Assembly: GCA_020541285.1 (NCBI GenBank)
Contig: CP047043.1
Coordinates: 930,001 to 994,000, forward strand
Direction of reading: 5' to 3'
DNA length: 64,000 bases
Origin: Candidatus Gillettellia adelgis
GTDB taxonomy: Bacteria > Pseudomonadota > Gammaproteobacteria > Enterobacterales > Enterobacteriaceae
Shown here: positions 35,551 to 47,226 of the stretch, piece after piece
How the letters are laid out: every line of letters begins with the position of its first letter
Position numbering within the stretch: position 1 is the stretch's first letter
The notes under the pieces: generated by a model
Databases searched by the model: none
What the model was told of the DNA's origin: nothing
Seen by the model: the letters and a program-made list of their open reading frames with translations, nothing else
Translations under genes and position numbers: made by a program

Positions 35551-36624
35551 ATGCAAAAAGACGCAATTAGTAATGTACATGCTAATATAGAACAAGCTTT
35601 AATTACACCGGAAAAACTAAAACAAAAATTCCCACTCAGTATTGATCATGAAAAGAAAATCTCTCATACTCGCAACACGATTAGTGATATTTTGCAAAAA
35701 CGTGATCATCGTCTTTTAGTAGTATGCGGCCCTTGCTCTATCCACGACCCAGATGTAGCCATAGATTATGCTCATTATTTGAAAAACCTCTCAGATGAAT
35801 TAAAAGATCAACTATTTATCGTTATGCGCGTATATTTTGAAAAACCTAGAACCACTGTTGGGTGGAAAGGTTTGATTAACGATCCATATATGGATAGTTC
35901 ATTTGATATCGAGGCTGGTTTACATATAGCACGGCGACTGCTATTAGATTTAGTAAAAATGGGATTGCCTTTAGCTACTGAAGCATTAGATCCAAATAGC
36001 TCGCAATACTTACGAGACTTGTTCAGTTGGTCAGCGATTGGGGCACGTACCACAGAATCACAAACGCACCGTGAAATGGCTTCAGGTCTATCCATGCCAG
36101 TCGGTTTTAAAAATAGTACTGATGGTAGCCTAGGAGCTGCTATAAATGCTATGCATGCTGCCGCCATGCCACACTGTTTTGTCGGCATTAATCAAGCCGG
36201 GAAAGTGTGTCTTCTGCAAACTAAAGGTAACCCAAATACTCATGTAATTTTGCGTGGAGGTAAGACTCCAAACTATAGTGCAGAAGACGTTGCTGCCTGT
36301 GAAAAACAGATACGTGATGCAGGACACCATCCATCTTTAATGATAGATTGTAGCCATGGAAATTCAAATAAAAATTATCGTCGTCAACTAACAGTTGCCA
36401 AGTCAGTCGTAGAACAGATTAAATCTGGTAATCGCTCCATTACTGGAATTATGTTAGAAAGTCACCTACACGAAGGTAACCAGTCACCCGAACAACTGCG
36501 TATGAATATGCGTTATGGAATTTCCGTGACTGACGCCTGTATTAACTGGGAGAGCACGGAGATCTTGCTGCGCTATATACACAAGGAACTCGGTGTTACG
36601 CTAGCAACCCGCGTAGGAGAATAG
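35551..36624 (+). CDS. aroF: DAHP synthase, tyrosine-sensitive type
   Basis: Condenses phosphoenolpyruvate with erythrose-4-phosphate to 3-deoxy-D-arabino-heptulosonate-7-phosphate, the first step of the shikimate pathway. The start at 35551 gives MQKDAISNVH, which matches AroF rather than AroG or AroH; the upstream in-frame ATGs have no counterpart. The metal and PEP-site segments LLVVCGPCSIHDP, RVYFEKPRTTVGWKG, GARTTESQTHREMASGLSMPVGFKN and MIDCSHGNSNK are all present. The product is 357 residues against 356. Asn8 and Pro148, positions where E. coli AroF mutations relieve tyrosine inhibition, are kept, so feedback control may persist. It is followed six bases later by tyrA, as in the enterobacterial aroF-tyrA operon. 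Confidence 0.95.
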   Translation: MQKDAISNVHANIEQALITPEKLKQKFPLSIDHEKKISHTRNTISDILQKRDHRLLVVCGPCSIHDPDVAIDYAHYLKNLSDELKDQLFIVMRVYFEKPRTTVGWKGLINDPYMDSSFDIEAGLHIARRLLLDLVKMGLPLATEALDPNSSQYLRDLFSWSAIGARTTESQTHREMASGLSMPVGFKNSTDGSLGAAINAMHAAAMPHCFVGINQAGKVCLLQTKGNPNTHVILRGGKTPNYSAEDVAACEKQIRDAGHHPSLMIDCSHGNSNKNYRRQLTVAKSVVEQIKSGNRSITGIMLESHLHEGNQSPEQLRMNMRYGISVTDACINWESTEILLRYIHKELGVTLATRVGE

Positions 36625-36630
36625 AGAATC

Positions 36631-37752
36631 ATGATAACTGAACTAACTATGTTACGCGATCAAATTGATATAGTAGATAAAACGCTATTAGAGTTATTAG
36701 CCAAACGCCTGCTTCTAATAGAAGAAGTAGGTGGAGTAAAAAACCGATACGGGCTACCAATTTATATCCCTGAACGTGAAGTAGCAATGCTAGCCTCACG
36801 ACGCAAAGAAGCAGAAAACCTTGGTGTGCCACCAGATCTAATTGAAGATATATTACGCCGGATTATGCGTGAGTCTTACGTCAGTGAAAATGATAAAGGT
36901 TTTAAAACTTTGAATCCTAAACTTCGCCTGATCGTTATTATCGGCGGAAATGGTCAGATGGGAGGAATTTTTAGGCGCCTTCTGACATTATCTGGGTACC
37001 AAGTCAGGACATTCGATAAGAAAGACTGGCCACAAGCAAAGCAATTACTAATGCATGCTGGGATGGTAATTATTAGTGTACCCATTCATATCACCGAGCA
37101 GGTAATTACCAAACTACCTTCACTACCAGACGATTGTATTCTGCTAGATCTAACATCAGTAAAAACTCGACCTTTAAACGCAATGTTAGCAGTGCATACT
37201 GGCCCAGTACTTGGGTTACATCCTATGTTCGGTCCTGATGTTTGTAGTGTAGCTAAGCAGGTAGTAATCTATTGCGATGGACGCCAACCGGAAGCTTATC
37301 AGTGGTTTTTAGAACAATTACGAGTATGGGGCGTACGCTTACATTGTATTAGTGCACCCGAGCATGATCAGAATATGGCATTTATCCAAGCATTACGCCA
37401 TTTTACCACTTTTGTTTATGGACTGCATTTGAAGGAAGAAAATGTTCAGTTGGAAGACCTATTAGCCTTATCTTCACCAATTTATCACCTAGAACTAGCA
37501 ATTATTGGCCGGCTATTTGCACAAGACCCACAACTCTACGCCGATATCATCATGTCTACGGAAGAAAATATCGCACTAATTAAACGTTATTACCAACGTT
37601 TCGGTGAGGCGATAAAGTTACTAGAAAATAATGATAAACAAGCATTTATAAATAGCTTCCAAATAGTAGCGCAATGGTTCGGCTGTCACGCCAAGCGTTT
37701 CTTAATGGAGAGTCGCACATTATTACGTCAAGCTCACGACAATCGTGAATAA
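36631..37752 (+). CDS. tyrA: chorismate mutase / prephenate dehydrogenase
   Basis: Bifunctional T-protein: chorismate to prephenate (N-terminal AroQ domain, about residues 1-90), then NAD-dependent oxidation to 4-hydroxyphenylpyruvate, the precursor of tyrosine. It has 373 residues, exactly the E. coli length. The mutase part shows [19 protein letters not shown] and PIYIPERE. The dehydrogenase begins with the nucleotide loop GGNGQMG, and the catalytic histidine of [10 protein letters not shown] falls at residue 197 as in E. coli. [10 protein letters not shown] carries the substrate-binding arginine. AGGAG lies within the end of aroF. A good terminator follows. Whether the final transamination is done by symbiont or host is not visible here. 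Confidence 0.97.
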   Translation: MITELTMLRDQIDIVDKTLLELLAKRLLLIEEVGGVKNRYGLPIYIPEREVAMLASRRKEAENLGVPPDLIEDILRRIMRESYVSENDKGFKTLNPKLRLIVIIGGNGQMGGIFRRLLTLSGYQVRTFDKKDWPQAKQLLMHAGMVIISVPIHITEQVITKLPSLPDDCILLDLTSVKTRPLNAMLAVHTGPVLGLHPMFGPDVCSVAKQVVIYCDGRQPEAYQWFLEQLRVWGVRLHCISAPEHDQNMAFIQALRHFTTFVYGLHLKEENVQLEDLLALSSPIYHLELAIIGRLFAQDPQLYADIIMSTEENIALIKRYYQRFGEAIKLLENNDKQAFINSFQIVAQWFGCHAKRFLMESRTLLRQAHDNRE

Positions 37753-37766
37753 CATTAAAGATTAGG

Positions 37767-37813
37767 CTGTAATCACCCTCTTTTATGAAGAGGTTGATTA
37801 TCAGTAATTTTTT
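37767..37813 (+). terminator. intrinsic terminator of aroF-tyrA
   Basis: A long stem: CTG...AATCA...CCTCTT (37767-37782) pairs with AAGAGG...TGATT...CAG (37788-37804) across the loop TTATG, with one internal mismatch and small bulges. A run of six T follows at 37808-37813. It starts 14 bp after the tyrA stop. Confidence 0.8.
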
Positions 37814-39756
37814 GCCTTGACGAAATTTTAGGACTTTCATCAAGCCAGTAAACAGACCTTATCCTGTCTACTTTTGATTAAGTTAGACCTGAATATAATC
37901 TTATAATGCTCTGATCATTATATAATACTGAATATACTTCAACTAATATAGAATGCTATTACTAATAAAAATGATTACGTGATGCGCTTAGTAATTATTA
38001 CAAACATATAGCTGTTCGAAAATCAGGATAACAAAAGTAATATGTTATCACTGTATGTGCAGTCATTCAGAATACTGTATTTTTATACATCCACTCTATA
38101 CTACAACTAGATTTTTTAACACACTTCTATAGAGCACATGGCATGCAACTTCTATAGTGACAGATACCGCATTAAGAAAGCACGTTATTATAACCCAGAT
38201 ATTCTACTAACTTTAATCGATAAAAGTAAGATATAGTGTGTATTCTCTGTATTTTTGCAGAGATGCGTGTCTCAGTATACTTATAAACACTGAAAATATT
38301 CAGCTGCAGATCAAACAACGTAAAGAGCAGAGAAAACTAAACGTATAGTACAGGTATCTCTTATGCGGTTATACTAAATATAACGCAATGGCTATATCTC
38401 AATAATATTGACTGAGGATAACTAATTTATGTAGCATATACAATATGCAAATACAATAAATAGGTCATCAATTTAAAGCTAGAAGCAGAAAGAGTGATGA
38501 TTAAATATTTCTTATTAAAATATGTATTTAAAATATAGAGTAAATCTAACAAAATAGTTGTTTACTTCTGCTAAAGAAAACAAGATAGAAAATTATTAAA
38601 CCATTATGTTTATTTATATACTATAGTTTCACTGAGCCCTAATAATATACGTAAGACAGTGATTCGTCCAAAATAATACACTTACTCATAAGAATGACTT
38701 CTATAATATCAACAAACAATAACTCGCTCAACAAACTAAAGGTATACCTTGATTTCAAATAAATAAGGTAATTAATGTATAGAACTAGAGCAAGACTAAA
38801 AAATCGTGATAAATGTAATAAAGCGTTACTTACCTTTCTACAGCCTATTTATTATTTAATAATATACTCTCGTAGAAATCAAGGAAGTAAAAAAACAAAC
38901 AACCGCTATTTGCTTTGATAAAAGCACTTTGATACATACATCACCGTTTTTATAATACTTTTAATTATTTTTTAAAAGTTTCTTTTAGGATATAAGATTC
39001 TTTCTACATGCCATAAATAACACTTTTCAATCACCAGAAATATATCCTTTATACTTTAATACAATAATAACTATAAAAATTCTGGGTGAGACCACTAGCG
39101 AGTATCTCTCACAAATCTTACAGTTAATAAAGTATACAGCGTTTTACAATATAGGATACAATCCTAAAAGCAACTGTGCTTTTAACGTTTATCTAACTTA
39201 ACAGGCTACAGTAGTTAAGGTGCTTAAAATTTTATATTAGCAGTATAATGGTGTTAAATATTTTTAATATGTATCGCGTTAATCACTACAAATAGCATTG
39301 GTTGCACAATCAATAAGCTACGATGCTAAATAAAAACGTCGCACACTCTAAAATAAAGTAGTTCGTGAAACATTAGTATTAGCAGCAGTATCGCACTATC
39401 ACCCAAACTCATGCTGAAGATTTACGTAAATTACAAATATTCCAGTTATTTCAGAAACAATACTCTTAGCATTGAACTTAGGAAATTATAAACATGGATG
39501 AGCTAGAAAGTCTCGGAATTTAAAAAAGAAACAAACTATAAAAAGTTTAATCGACCTTAGAGTTTTGAGGGTGACCCTGTAATGGAGTAGTGTAAAACAA
39601 CTAAAAACATACTATTTGACACATGATCTTGTTACGTAATGTACAAAATGATCTGACAAAGTAATGATCGGTACAGTCCGATACGCAGCACTAATTAAAA
39701 ATAATAAAACAATAGGTTATTGTAATATAACCTACTTACTTTGCAAATTTAGGAAC
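37814..39756. other. gene-free desert
   Basis: About 1.9 kb of ordinary AT-rich non-coding DNA between tyrA and the C-depleted tract. No gene, RNA or repeat was recognised. Base composition changes sharply at its right end. Confidence 0.5.
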
Positions 39757-40649
39757 TTTAGGGTATTGGTAAGTTTTTTGGAATGGAATTATATGGATTA
39801 CTTGTTTTGTTATAATAGGGTATATAATAATGTATTGTGTATGTTGTTTTTGTGTTGTGGGTTTGATTATTGGGTTTGGTTAGGGGGGCTGGTATTGGAT
39901 GTTCTTAGGTGAAGGGGGGGGGGGTTAATTATGATTTTTTTGGTGGGTGAGTGGAGTGGAAGTTTTAATGATTTGGGGGGAGTTTAGTATTCTGGAAAAA
40001 ATGAGTGATTGTAAAGGGAGGGGGATGGGACGGTGGGTTTGGAATAGGAGTATTGGTGGTTGTTGATTTAAGGGTATAGGTTTGAATGTTGTATTGAGGT
40101 GGTATATTAATAGTAGATTATAGTGGTCAATTAATGTTTGTAGGTAGTAGAAAATTGACTGTATTTGATTAGTGTAAATTGATTTAATTGGGTTTAGGGT
40201 GTAATGAGATAGGTATGAAGATGATATGGATGTGTAGTTGTGTTAGAGGGGGGGGTGGATGTTGTTTAAGGGGGGAGTTTGGTTTGATGTGTTGATGATT
40301 AATTAGATGTGGTGGTAGTGTGTGGTTTATAGATATGAGAAGTTGGAAAAAGTTAGTATATTATTTGTTAATGGTATGTGTAAAATCTGGGTGAGTTATG
40401 TGTGGTGTAGTGGGATGGGGGATTGATTTTATGTTTGTGTTTGAATTTAGGGGAATTAGAGGTTTTACATTGTTTAGGGGGTTGTGTGGGGTGTATATGG
40501 AAATGTGTTTGTTACTATCTTGGTGTGTTATGGTTGAGAGTTTAGGTGTGAATGTAGGTGATGGGATGGTGGTGATAGTGAAAGATTTTTGGTTTTTTAG
40601 ATGGAAGTCAGAGTTTTATGATTAGGGAGGGATGGTGAGAGTAATGGGG
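39757..40649. other. C-depleted, G-run-rich anomalous tract
   Basis: About 893 bases with only about a dozen C on the plus strand (near 1.3%), while G rises to roughly a quarter to 40% per line. It has G-runs of 11 (39914-39924) and 8 (40248-40255) and many runs of 5-6. Both edges are abrupt: normal base use left of 39757 and right of 40650. It covers the place where the last third of nuoN should lie. Read on the minus strand, only faint nuoN-like scraps appear at roughly the right distances (a YYL, a TL..I...Y, a PQ). A corrupted stretch of consensus, for example one poor long read, is the leading explanation; a truly hypermutated or foreign tract is the alternative. Frames inside it should not be annotated. 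Confidence 0.85.
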
Positions 40650-41367
40650 CTGAGACTGGTGCAGGTGCGCCCTGATAAACGTCAGGCGTCCACAACTGAA
40701 AAGGCACTAACGATAATTTAAAACCTAGAGCAACAATTATCATGCCTAAACCAGCTTGGAGAATTGGCTTATTCATCAAATTTTCTTGCCAACTTTTTCC
40801 TAGACCAGCTAGAGATAAATCGCCAGATGCAGCATATAATAGCGCCACACCAAATAGCAGAAATAATGATACAGTAGTGGATAAAATCATATATTTTATA
40901 GCAGCTTCTAAAGGAAGATGCTGTCGGTAGGAATATCCTACTAAACCAAATACCGGCAACGAGAGCAACTCAATACCAAGAAACAGTGACGTTAGATGAG
41001 TGGCGCTCGTAAGCACCATGCCTCCTATAGTGGCAATTAAAACCAGAAGATAAAACTCCTCACAATTTCCTGGATAACCAATGAGCCATGAATAGGCAAA
41101 GGCACAAGTTGCCAGACTAGCTAACATCACCAGCCCACTATAGAACATTGAATAATAATCAATTCGTAACAACACAGTTACATCCATGGGGCCAGCTTGA
41201 GCAACAAAATATAACGAGAGTAATGCTAGAGTAAGCCCAAACATTGCGAGAACAACAGTAATGCAATGATCGCGGCGCCATGCGATAATTAGCATTATCA
41301 CTAAAATTGTTAGTCCGATAATTAAAATCGGTAATAGCGCGATTAATTGTTGAGGAGTAATTGTCAT
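40597..41367 (-). pseudogene. nuoN: NADH dehydrogenase I subunit N, 3' part lost or corrupted
   Basis: NuoN is one of three antiporter-like proton-pumping subunits of complex I, normally about 485 residues with 14 membrane helices. The first 240 residues (41367 down to about 40648) are well conserved: [73 protein letters not shown]. The sequence then departs from the family exactly where the C-depleted tract begins and meets a stop at 40597. About half of the helices and the downstream functional lysines are missing. The start ATG at 41367 lies seven bases after the nuoM stop; a GTG at 41376 overlapping nuoM is possible. All other nuo genes are intact, so this is either a sequence artefact or a very recent loss. 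Confidence 0.85.
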
Positions 41368-41372
41368 GGCAA

Positions 41373-42899
41373 TCACGACCTTATAAGATTACTTGTAGTA
41401 GGTGAGCAAAATAAATGTTGTATGTTGTTCATAGCAGCCGAAGAAGTACTGAAGATAGGCTGTGGGTATGTACCCAATAGAACCAGTAACGCTACTAATA
41501 ATAAAATGATGCATAATTCTCGTACAGTCATACTAGGCAATAGTTGATCGGATTTTGGTGTACCATAGTAGATACGCTGCATCATACTTAACGAGTAAAT
41601 CGAGGCAAATACTAAACCAAACGTCGATATTACAATTATTATTGGTGCTAACTGAAAGCTTCCACAAAGAATCATAAACTCACCAACAAAATTACCAGTA
41701 CCAGGCATTCCTAGCATCGCTGTTGCTAAAAATAACGATAGCGCAGGCATATATTTAATACGCCCCCATAAGCCCCCCATCTTGCGCATGTCGCGAGTGT
41801 ACAAACGTTCATATAGTTGACCACAGATAATAAACATTCCGGCCGCAGAAATACTATGCGCTATGATTTGAATCATTACACCCTGATAAGCCACTTGACT
41901 ACCACTATAAATAGCAATTAGCAAGAATCCCATATGCGAAACTGAGGTATAAGCAATCAGACGCTTCATATCAGTCTGAGAAAATGCCATCCAAGCGCCA
42001 TAGAAAATGCTCAATACTCCTAACCACATAGCGATCGGTGTAAATGCACGAGAAGCCTCTGGGAACAACGGTAAGCTAAAACGCAATAAACCATAAGCTG
42101 AGGTCTTTAATACAATCCCCGTCAAATCAACAGAACCTGCAGTCGGCGCCTGACTATGTGCATCTGGCAACCAGCCGTGAAACGGTACTATAGGCATTTT
42201 CACTGCAAAGGCAACAAAAAAACCTAGCATTAATAAATACTGCATGTTATTTGGCATTGAGGTATGCAATAGTTTTTCGTAATCGAAAGTCCATACATTA
42301 GTAGTATAGTAGTGCATAAATACCAAACCAAGAATAGCAAGCAGCATCAAAAGCCCACTAGCCTGAGTGTAAATAAAAAACTTAGTGGCAACGGTAATAC
42401 GAGTCATTCTATCCGATGCTTTATGCCCCCATAAAACAATCAAGAAATACATTGGCACCAACATCATTTCCCAAAAGAAAAAGAACAAGAACAAGTCGAT
42501 AGCTATCAAAACACCAATTACACTACCCAATATCCATAACAAGTTAAAGTGGAAAAATCCCTGATATTTCTGAATTTCACACCATGAGCAAAGAATCGCT
42601 AGAAAACCAAAAAGGTTTGTTAATACGACCATTAAGAGTGATAGACCATCTAATGCTAGATGGATAGAGATACCAAAACGCGGGATCCAAGTCACTAAAT
42701 ATTCAGTTTGCCATTGTAAAATTCCTGGTGGTATGCTTAATCCGTAACCTCCTTGTAACCATAATTTTATAGAAATCGCTAACGTCAGCGCTGTTGTGCT
42801 TAATGCAATCCAACGTGGTACCGTAGCGCTACAGCATTCTAGCTGCCAACATAACAGACCACCTATAAAGGGGATAAGGATTAACCAAAGTAATAGCAT
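41373..42899 (-). CDS. nuoM: NADH dehydrogenase I subunit M
   Basis: Antiporter-like proton-pumping membrane subunit of complex I. Its 508 residues are almost the E. coli length (509). It is hydrophobic throughout, with about 14 predicted helices. Conserved polar spots include the membrane glutamate in [14 protein letters not shown], the lysine region [24 protein letters not shown] and [16 protein letters not shown], and [17 protein letters not shown]. The ATG has an AGGAAAA ribosome-binding site, and the stop lies just before the nuoN start. The gap of 89 bp from nuoL is AT-rich. Confidence 0.97.
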   Translation of the reverse strand: MLLLWLILIPFIGGLLCWQLECCSATVPRWIALSTTALTLAISIKLWLQGGYGLSIPPGILQWQTEYLVTWIPRFGISIHLALDGLSLLMVVLTNLFGFLAILCSWCEIQKYQGFFHFNLLWILGSVIGVLIAIDLFLFFFFWEMMLVPMYFLIVLWGHKASDRMTRITVATKFFIYTQASGLLMLLAILGLVFMHYYTTNVWTFDYEKLLHTSMPNNMQYLLMLGFFVAFAVKMPIVPFHGWLPDAHSQAPTAGSVDLTGIVLKTSAYGLLRFSLPLFPEASRAFTPIAMWLGVLSIFYGAWMAFSQTDMKRLIAYTSVSHMGFLLIAIYSGSQVAYQGVMIQIIAHSISAAGMFIICGQLYERLYTRDMRKMGGLWGRIKYMPALSLFLATAMLGMPGTGNFVGEFMILCGSFQLAPIIIVISTFGLVFASIYSLSMMQRIYYGTPKSDQLLPSMTVRELCIILLLVALLVLLGTYPQPIFSTSSAAMNNIQHLFCSPTTSNLIRS

Positions 42900-42988
42900 G
42901 GCGTTTAGTTTTCCTATACAAATAATTTTATTTTATACATAGAGCTAAACGGACACTTAGTATCAATATGTCTGTTTTAATTAAATAA

Positions 42989-44836
42989 TTACATCAAAAT
43001 TAATATCATCAATACAATCACTGCACCCATCCCCATAGAAGCAATATACCAACGAACCTGGCCGTTTTCGCTTATTGTTAGTCTGACGTTTCCCCAACGA
43101 AGGAATACAACAAAAAAATTTATCAGCAAGTTTATCGGATCATGTTTTAATAACTTCGCTATGCCTAAGTACGGATTAACAAAGACGTGGCTATACAACC
43201 AGTCAAAGCCCCCAGCATGAAACCAACAATGTAAGAAAAAACGCCCCAATGTGTTATTGGTGATCTTAGTAATAAACTTGCGTTTGCCTAGCCATAGCGC
43301 GGCTGCCAAAAGGATACCAAGTATGACCACAATGCCGGAAATACTTGTTAGATAAAGCATATTGCTATACGCTAACTGAGCAGTCTCTGGAAGAACGCCT
43401 TGAAAGAATGGAGTATATAGCGCACCAATAAATGTAGATAGTACTAATAAAACCAGCAGAGGTAGATGGTGAGTAACACTATAATTTGTATGAGGTATAA
43501 TCTTCTCTTCACCATGAAATACGATAAAAATCATTCGAAAAGTATATAACGACGTTATGAATGCTCCAACTAAACCAATAACCATGAGGTAAAAATGACC
43601 ATTAGCCATAGCGCCCGCTAAGATCTTTTCTTTACTAAAAAAACCAGCAGTTATAAACGGTAGTGCCGACAAGGCTGCACCACCTACCAAAAAACATACA
43701 TAAACCAATGGAGTTCTCTTGCACAGTCCTCCCATCTTTAAAATATTCTGCTGATGGTGACAAGACTGAATTATTGAACCAGCTGATAGAAATAGTAATG
43801 CCTTAAAGAATGCATGAGTCATCATATGAAAGATTGCAGCATCCCATGCTTGTACCCCTAACGCTAAAAACATATAACCAATCTGGCTCATAGTGGAGTA
43901 CGCAAGCACACGTTTAATATCTGTCTGAACTAATGCAGCAAAACTAGCTAATAACAACGTTGATGCACCAATAATGGCAACTAGATACAATACCGCAGGT
44001 GCCATTAAAAATAGAAAATTCATACGTGCAATTAAATAGACACCAGCAGTTACCATTGTAGCTGCGTGAATTAGCGCGGAAACTGGAGTGGGCCCCGCCA
44101 TAGCATCGGCTAGCCAAGTTTGAAATGGTAACTGCGCTGACTTACCAATTGCACCACCAAGTAACGCCAAGGTTACTAAAGTGGTCGTAGTATCATTCAC
44201 TGCTAAATTTTTCGTAGCCAATCTAATTAATTCAAAAACATTCAATGTACCTAATTTGTTATAAAGAATAAACAATGCAAATGTTAAAAATACATCACCA
44301 ATACGGGTTATGATAAAGGCTTTCATTGCTGCTGCGCCATTGCTCGGGTTTTTATAATAAAAGCCAATCAATAAATAACTACATAAACCTACACCCTCCC
44401 AACCTACATACATCACTAGCAAATTATCTGATAGTACTAATAGTACCATGCTAGCAATAAATAGGTTAGTATAAGCAAAAAAACGTGAATAACCCTCTTT
44501 GCCTCGCATATACCAGGCGGAAAAAATATGAATCAAAAAACCCACACCAATAATCACTGATAACATGGTGAGCGATAATCTATCCAACAGAAGCGTGATA
44601 CCGATCTTAAAATCATCGACAACAATCCAATGCCACAGATTTTGCTGGAATAACAATGCGCTGTTCGTTGTCGGAGAATAAAAATCTATCACGATATAAA
44701 GATTAACTAATCCAGCTAAACCAATAGAGCCTACGCCGACGGTTGCCGTCATATTCTCAGACCAGCGACCCTGAGAGAAAGCTAATAACAAAAAGCTTAA
44801 AAATGGAAGAAAAATAGTTAAATATAATACATTCAT
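42989..44836 (-). CDS. nuoL: NADH dehydrogenase I subunit L
   Basis: Distal antiporter-like pump of complex I, with the long lateral helix HL and a final anchoring helix. It has 615 residues (E. coli 613) from ATG 44836, which overlaps the nuoK stop as ATGA. An in-frame GTG two codons earlier is less likely. Conserved stretches are [83 protein letters not shown] and [29 protein letters not shown]. The C-terminal helix ends [15 protein letters not shown]. It is intact. Confidence 0.97.
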   Translation of the reverse strand: MNVLYLTIFLPFLSFLLLAFSQGRWSENMTATVGVGSIGLAGLVNLYIVIDFYSPTTNSALLFQQNLWHWIVVDDFKIGITLLLDRLSLTMLSVIIGVGFLIHIFSAWYMRGKEGYSRFFAYTNLFIASMVLLVLSDNLLVMYVGWEGVGLCSYLLIGFYYKNPSNGAAAMKAFIITRIGDVFLTFALFILYNKLGTLNVFELIRLATKNLAVNDTTTTLVTLALLGGAIGKSAQLPFQTWLADAMAGPTPVSALIHAATMVTAGVYLIARMNFLFLMAPAVLYLVAIIGASTLLLASFAALVQTDIKRVLAYSTMSQIGYMFLALGVQAWDAAIFHMMTHAFFKALLFLSAGSIIQSCHHQQNILKMGGLCKRTPLVYVCFLVGGAALSALPFITAGFFSKEKILAGAMANGHFYLMVIGLVGAFITSLYTFRMIFIVFHGEEKIIPHTNYSVTHHLPLLVLLVLSTFIGALYTPFFQGVLPETAQLAYSNMLYLTSISGIVVILGILLAAALWLGKRKFITKITNNTLGRFFLHCWFHAGGFDWLYSHVFVNPYLGIAKLLKHDPINLLINFFVVFLRWGNVRLTISENGQVRWYIASMGMGAVIVLMILILM

Positions 44837-45135
44837 CCGCACATCTCACTAAGCTTGTCAACATCTAGAGTATGACGGCGGCGATAGAGTTGTAGTAAAA
44901 AGGCTAAACCAACGCTAGCTTCCGATGCTGCTAAGCTAATCACTAAAATATACATGACTTGTCCGTCTGTCTGACCCCAGTGGCTTCCCGCGATGATAAA
45001 TGCTAACGCCGTAGAGTTGATCATGATCTCCAGACTAATTAATATGAATAGCAGATTACGACGAACAAGCACCCCCGTAAACCCGAGTATAAACAAGATT
45101 ATCGACAGAATGAGGCCATGTTGAAAAGGGATCAT
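44833..45135 (-). CDS. nuoK: NADH dehydrogenase I subunit K
   Basis: Small three-helix membrane subunit that links the quinone site to the pumping arm. It has 100 residues, the E. coli length. Two membrane glutamates known to matter in the family are present ([13 protein letters not shown] and [16 protein letters not shown]). The start and stop codons overlap those of nuoJ and nuoL by four bases (ATGA), a sign of translational coupling. It ends [16 protein letters not shown], as in relatives. Confidence 0.97.
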   Translation of the reverse strand: MIPFQHGLILSIILFILGFTGVLVRRNLLFILISLEIMINSTALAFIIAGSHWGQTDGQVMYILVISLAASEASVGLAFLLQLYRRRHTLDVDKLSEMCG

Positions 45136-45689
45136 GCTTTCTTCTCCGAGTGTCTTGTGATCTTTTGGCGACTTGTTGATACATTGCTTATAACTTCACT
45201 ATATTTTTTCTCATGACCAACGTGAAAAGCAACAACAAGCCCTGACAAAAGCAGCATGGAAGCTAGTTCAACTGCTAAAAGATAAGGCCCGAATAGATAC
45301 ATCCCCACATTTTTAGTATCCACTATCTCGCTACTAATACCCTGATTTGATAGACTCTGTACAGCGATAATCAGTACTACCAGTAATGCTGAGGATATTA
45401 GACTGGGACCTATCCAAACCTTCATTTTCGTCCAACTACGTTCTTGTTGCCTTACGTCTTCGAGATTTAACATCATTACTACGAATACGAATAATACTAT
45501 AATTGCACCCATGTAAATGATAACCTGCAGTCCAGCTATAAAATAAGCGCCAAGGGAGAAAAATACTGCTGAAATCGCTAATACCATCGCAATTAGATAC
45601 AGCAGTGCATGCATAGGATTAGTATGCGTGATAACACGCAGTGTTGTGAAGACTGCCACTAAGCCTGCCACATAAAATATAATTTCCAT
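45132..45689 (-). CDS. nuoJ: NADH dehydrogenase I subunit J
   Basis: Five-helix membrane subunit of complex I; its third helix contains the pi-bulge region that moves during coupling. The product is 185 residues (E. coli 184). The family segment [23 protein letters not shown] is present, as is the N-terminal [20 protein letters not shown]. The C-terminal tail after the last helix is polar and differs from E. coli. The stop overlaps the nuoK start; the start is 11 bp after nuoI. Confidence 0.96.
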   Translation of the reverse strand: MEIIFYVAGLVAVFTTLRVITHTNPMHALLYLIAMVLAISAVFFSLGAYFIAGLQVIIYMGAIIVLFVFVVMMLNLEDVRQQERSWTKMKVWIGPSLISSALLVVLIIAVQSLSNQGISSEIVDTKNVGMYLFGPYLLAVELASMLLLSGLVVAFHVGHEKKYSEVISNVSTSRQKITRHSEKKA

Positions 45690-45700
45690 GCATTTTTTCC

Positions 45701-46243
45701 CTATGGTAATAGAGTTTTAACATCAATTGGTTTAACTTCGTTGATAGCATCACCCTTGTTTTTACCGTCAATCACTATCCCAGTCATCCGATAAAAATTA
45801 TATTCCGGATATTTACCTGGTCCTGATATTAATAAATCTTCTTTTTCATATACTAAATCCTGACGATTAAACTCACCCATCTCAAAATCCGGCGTTAATT
45901 GGATGGCAGTCGTTGGGCAAGCTTCTTCACATAGACCACAAAAAATACAGCGCGAAAAATTAATCCGGAAAAATTCCGGATACCAGCGACCATCTGGTTG
46001 TTCTGTTTTTTGTAATGAAATACAACTAACTGGGCAAGCTACAGCGCACAGATTACAAGCGACACAACGTTCTTTGCCATCTGGATCCCGCGTCAACACT
46101 ATGCGACCACGATAACGTGGCGGTAAATACACTGCTTCGTCTGGATAAAGTTGGGTTTCTCTCTTAGAGAAGATTTGTAATCCAATCATCCAAATACTAC
46201 GCAACTGAGTACCAAAACCAACGATCAACTCTTTTAACGTCAT
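45701..46243 (-). CDS. nuoI: NADH dehydrogenase I subunit I (two 4Fe-4S clusters)
   Basis: Ferredoxin-like subunit of the connecting arm that carries clusters N6a and N6b and passes electrons to NuoB. It has 180 residues, as in E. coli. The two cluster motifs are [16 protein letters not shown] and [16 protein letters not shown], giving all eight cysteines. Between them lies [17 protein letters not shown]. It sits between nuoH and nuoJ as in all enterobacterial nuo operons, and appears functional. Confidence 0.97.
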   Translation of the reverse strand: MTLKELIVGFGTQLRSIWMIGLQIFSKRETQLYPDEAVYLPPRYRGRIVLTRDPDGKERCVACNLCAVACPVSCISLQKTEQPDGRWYPEFFRINFSRCIFCGLCEEACPTTAIQLTPDFEMGEFNRQDLVYEKEDLLISGPGKYPEYNFYRMTGIVIDGKNKGDAINEVKPIDVKTLLP

Positions 46244-46257
46244 GATTTATTTGCTCA

Positions 46258-47226
46258 TTATTTACCAGTGTACAAAATTATTGAAGCTGTAGTCAGTAGA
46301 TTCATCAGTGTTAGAGGTAGACACACCTTCCACCCAAAAGACATTACTTGATCATAACGCGGACGTGGTAATGCAGCACGGATTAGAATAAATATAATCA
46401 TAAAACTAACTGTTTTTACTAAAAACCACACCAAAGGTGGTAGAAATGCGCCCATCCAACCACCGAAAAACAACGTTACAATTAAGGCAGATACAGTTAT
46501 GATACCAATGTATTCACCCACAAAAAATAAACCGAATTTCATACCAGAATATTCAATATGGTAACCGGCAGCCAGTTCCTGTTCAGCTTCTGGTTGATCA
46601 AAGGGGTGACGGTGACATACTGCTACACCGGCAATTGCAAAAGTTATAAAACCAAAAAATTGCGGGATAATGTTCCAGAGATGCGCCTGTGATTCAATAA
46701 TAGCCCGCATATTGAATGATCCTGTTTGTGCCACCACACCCATCAGCGATAAGCCAATAAAGACTTCATAACTCAGAGTTTGCACTGAGGCACGCATGGC
46801 TCCTAACAGCGCGTACTTATTATTGCTTGACCACCCAGCAAGTAAAACAGCGTAGACCGTTACACCTGCCATCATCAAGAAGAATAAAACACCAATGTTA
46901 CAATCAGAAACTACCCAAGTAGGGCTAACCGGAATAATAGCAAACACTAATAACAGGGAAATAAAAGCGATCATCGGTGCTAAAGTAAAGATCACCTGGT
47001 CAGTAAATCTTGGCACCCAATCTTCCTTGAAGAAGATTTTAATCATATCAGCGACTAGTTGCAATGAACCATTCCAACCGACTCGATTTGGTCCGTAACG
47101 ATTTTGAAACAAACCAAGTAAACGACGTTCGCAAAAACTCATTAATATAGCACTAGCAATCACCGTCAATAAGATCACTACCGACTTTAGAATAGCATTT
47201 ATCTCAGCAGTAAACCCACTCATCAT
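46258..47226 (-). CDS. nuoH: NADH dehydrogenase I subunit H
   Basis: Eight-helix membrane subunit that forms the quinone chamber with NuoB and NuoD. The product has 322 residues (E. coli 325). [35 protein letters not shown] and the acidic loop [22 protein letters not shown], important for quinone binding, are all seen, and it ends with [16 protein letters not shown]. The start overlaps the nuoG stop (ATGA); a second ATG follows directly and either could be used. It is intact. Confidence 0.97.
   Translation of the reverse strand: MMSGFTAEINAILKSVVILLTVIASAILMSFCERRLLGLFQNRYGPNRVGWNGSLQLVADMIKIFFKEDWVPRFTDQVIFTLAPMIAFISLLLVFAIIPVSPTWVVSDCNIGVLFFLMMAGVTVYAVLLAGWSSNNKYALLGAMRASVQTLSYEVFIGLSLMGVVAQTGSFNMRAIIESQAHLWNIIPQFFGFITFAIAGVAVCHRHPFDQPEAEQELAAGYHIEYSGMKFGLFFVGEYIGIITVSALIVTLFFGGWMGAFLPPLVWFLVKTVSFMIIFILIRAALPRPRYDQVMSFGWKVCLPLTLMNLLTTASIILYTGK

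Noticed and set aside
39664-39912. 82-residue plus-strand frame running into the C-depleted tract
   Set aside because: Its second half is produced by the G/T-rich composition; there is no ribosome-binding site and no known family.
40398-40625. 75-residue frame on the plus strand inside the C-depleted tract
   Set aside because: The frame is open because the tract lacks C; the peptide is rich in G, V, F and M with no family resemblance, and the DNA itself is suspect.
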